Below are positions 31,339-32,308 of a stretch of 32,308 bases of DNA, piece after piece; within the stretch, counting starts at the first letter, position 1; the number at the start of each line of letters is the position of its first letter. Below the pieces are notes generated by a model. The model searched no databases. It worked only from the letters and a program-made list of their open reading frames with translations, and was not told the DNA's origin. The position numbers were made by a program, and so were the translations under genes. Origin of the DNA: Rivihabitans pingtungensis (GTDB lineage: Bacteria; Pseudomonadota; Gammaproteobacteria; Burkholderiales; Aquaspirillaceae); assembly GCF_003201855.1 (NCBI RefSeq), contig NZ_QJKI01000008.1, positions 1-32,308 of the forward strand. The letters run 5' to 3'.

Positions 31339-31794
31339 TCAGGCCGCGTCGCGGGCGGCGATGTACGCCGCCTCGAAATCCACGTCGGCCAGGCCGATGT
31401 TGGCGCGTGCCTGTGCCTGCTGCGCGGCAGTCAGGGTCTGGGGCTCGTCAAAACGCACGCTGCCATTGGCCAGCTGCGCGACAACGTCAAACGCGTCGCG
31501 GTCGTCGTTGATGCGGGTGACCAGCTCGTTCAGGGTGTCCAGCGCCTGCGGCGCACCGTCGCGGATGGCGCTCAGGGCATCGTCGGTGGCCTCGCTGCGC
31601 GCCTGGGCAATGGCAGCGGCGAGCAGCGTCTGGATTTTGGCGACGCTGTAGGTTTTGTCGGTGCTGTCGACGGCGGCCAGGTCGTTGATCAGGCTCTGCA
31701 CGGCGGGCAGCGCGGCGAGCGCGTCGCGCAGGGATTTGATGTCGACGCCCAGGCGGGTGGCGAGGGCGACGATGCGGGCGTTGGTGTCAGACAT
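31339..31794 (-). CDS. Fibre-associated helical phage protein with TLTAAQQAQARANIG motif
   Basis: A 151-aa protein. The first 95 residues are mostly helical (IVALATRLGVDIKSLRDAL; LLAAAIAQARSEATDDAL). Then comes FDEPQTLTAAQQAQARANIG, a short motif widespread in phage tail-fibre proteins as a joint between segments. It ends DVDFEAAYIAARDAA. I choose the ATG at 31794, because AGGAG is 7 bases upstream; the ATG at 31800 would be only one base from it. Probable fibre connector or extension piece. Confidence 0.65.
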   Translation of the reverse strand: MSDTNARIVALATRLGVDIKSLRDALAALPAVQSLINDLAAVDSTDKTYSVAKIQTLLAAAIAQARSEATDDALSAIRDGAPQALDTLNELVTRINDDRDAFDVVAQLANGSVRFDEPQTLTAAQQAQARANIGLADVDFEAAYIAARDAA

Positions 31795-31796
31795 GG

Positions 31797-32042
31797 TCAT
31801 GCTCCTGAGTTGGGTTGTTGCGCGGCAATGTAGGCGGCCTCGACGTCGCCGACCTCATACTGCGGGTGCGGCGCCAGGGCGGCCTGGTGTTGAGCGATGG
31901 CGAATGCCATCAGCTCGGAAACGGTTACCCGGCAGGTTTTGCCGTTTTGGCTGATTGCGATCAGCTCGGAGCCAGTAATCTGGTTGGCGGGCGGCAAATC
32001 GGCATGCCGCCGGCCTGGGCGGGGGATTGTGGTGTCGCTCAT
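31797..32042 (-). CDS. Small fibre-associated phage protein
   Basis: An 81-aa protein. ANQITGSELIAISQNGKTCRVTVSELMAF resembles short baseplate/fibre connector segments with the pattern I-T-G-x-E-L-[IV]-x-[IV]-x-Q-[ND]-G (quoted in part here: ITGSELIAISQNGKTCRVTV). The C-terminus GDVEAAYIAAQQP is nearly the same as the end of the next gene's product. ATG at 32042 overlaps the previous stop (ATGA); GGAGG lies 12 bases upstream. Confidence 0.6.
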   Translation of the reverse strand: MSDTTIPRPGRRHADLPPANQITGSELIAISQNGKTCRVTVSELMAFAIAQHQAALAPHPQYEVGDVEAAYIAAQQPNSGA

Positions 32043-32308
32043 AGCTCGATTGCGCCTCCGTCGTCAGTCAGTAGCGGCCCGCCGTCATCGGTCAGCAGGA
32101 TCGGACGCCAGGCGTCAAATTTGGCCGGTTGCCCCAGCCGGGTGACCAGCGCCACGCCGATGCCGTAGCGGGCTGCAACCTGCAGCGTTGCCGCTGCCGG
32201 CGCGGCGGCGTGGTAGCGCACTCGCACGCCAGCCGCGCCGCCTGTGCTGTGCGCAGCGCGCAGCGCGCGGCGCAGGCTGACTGCTGACCAAGTGCGCCAG
32301 CTGTCTGG
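32039..32308 (-). CDS. Partial phage protein, 5' end beyond the right edge
   Basis: The minus-strand frame is open from the window edge to the stop at 32039, giving the last 89 residues. It contains GIGVALVTRLGQPAKFDAW and ends with a tandem repeat LLTDDGGP-LLTDDGGA followed by IEL. An in-frame GTG at 32227 exists, but the frame continues upstream with protein-like sequence (ALRAAHSTGGAAGVRVRY), so the gene is probably longer. It precedes the fibre cluster; likely a tail protein. Family not recognised. Confidence 0.55.
   Translation of the reverse strand, partial: PDSWRTWSAVSLRRALRAAHSTGGAAGVRVRYHAAAPAAATLQVAARYGIGVALVTRLGQPAKFDAWRPILLTDDGGPLLTDDGGAIEL

Larger units (their letters stand above)
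10015..32308. mobile_element. P2-like prophage, left part (continues past the right edge)
   Basis: Contains integrase, early regulators, primase-helicase, cI-like repressor, accessory genes and a P2-ordered tail module (H, G, FI, FII, E/E', T, U, D). The left boundary is placed at the tRNA-Thr-like core. No head, packaging, lysis or baseplate gene is in the window, so these and attR should lie to the right. The reading frames of all recognised structural genes are intact. Confidence 0.92.

Overview
This window joins conserved chromosomal genes of a GC-rich betaproteobacterium (positions 1 to about 10,010) to most of an integrated P2-like contractile-tail prophage (about 10,015 to past the right edge). 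The order Neisseriales is my best guess, from the overall look of the ParC, GlpR and small host proteins. This placement is by recognition only.

Host part. The window opens in the last 45 codons of an IS630-family transposase, directly followed by a DctD-type sigma-54 response regulator whose usual DctB kinase gene is not seen beside it. Next come two leftward GNAT acetyltransferases (one ElaA-like), rightward parC (topoisomerase IV subunit A) with a clear terminator, and a YgeA-type amino-acid racemase. The racemase gene carries a 15/16 match to the bacterial centromere parS, which suggests that the window lies in the origin-proximal domain. A structured non-coding repeat block separates it from glpR. 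GlpR converges on a REC-REC-GGDEF diguanylate cyclase across a shared terminator. The cyclase is the last gene of a leftward group with a 5'(3')-deoxyribonucleotidase and a small unknown protein.

Prophage. The left junction looks like the 3' end of a tRNA-Thr gene plus the tRNA's own terminator, which is the usual pattern for a tyrosine integrase using a tRNA target. The integrase (rightward) converges on a long leftward early operon. From its promoter, this operon reads: ribbon-helix-helix regulator, CII/YmfL-like regulator, Ogr/Delta late activator, a large primase-helicase, then a chain of small, mostly overlapping genes of unknown or DNA-binding function. The divergent rightward gene is a cI-like repressor. 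It is translationally coupled to a membrane-anchored protein with TerB-like, WYL-like and BRCT regions.

Between the repressor and the tail genes lies accessory cargo on both strands: an exported protein with a coupled 32-residue ORF, a lamin-tail-like protein and a HAD-like phosphatase. The late genes follow P2 order on the minus strand (read right to left: four fibre-associated genes, H fibre, G assembly, FI sheath, FII tube, E/E' with a T TTT TTT slippery site, T tape measure, U, D). Capsid, packaging, lysis and baseplate genes, and attR, are presumably beyond the right edge.

The most interesting candidates are the repressor-coupled TM/TerB/WYL/BRCT gene, the accessory island beside it, the polyglycine-tipped tail fibre, the parS site and the tRNA-Thr attachment site.
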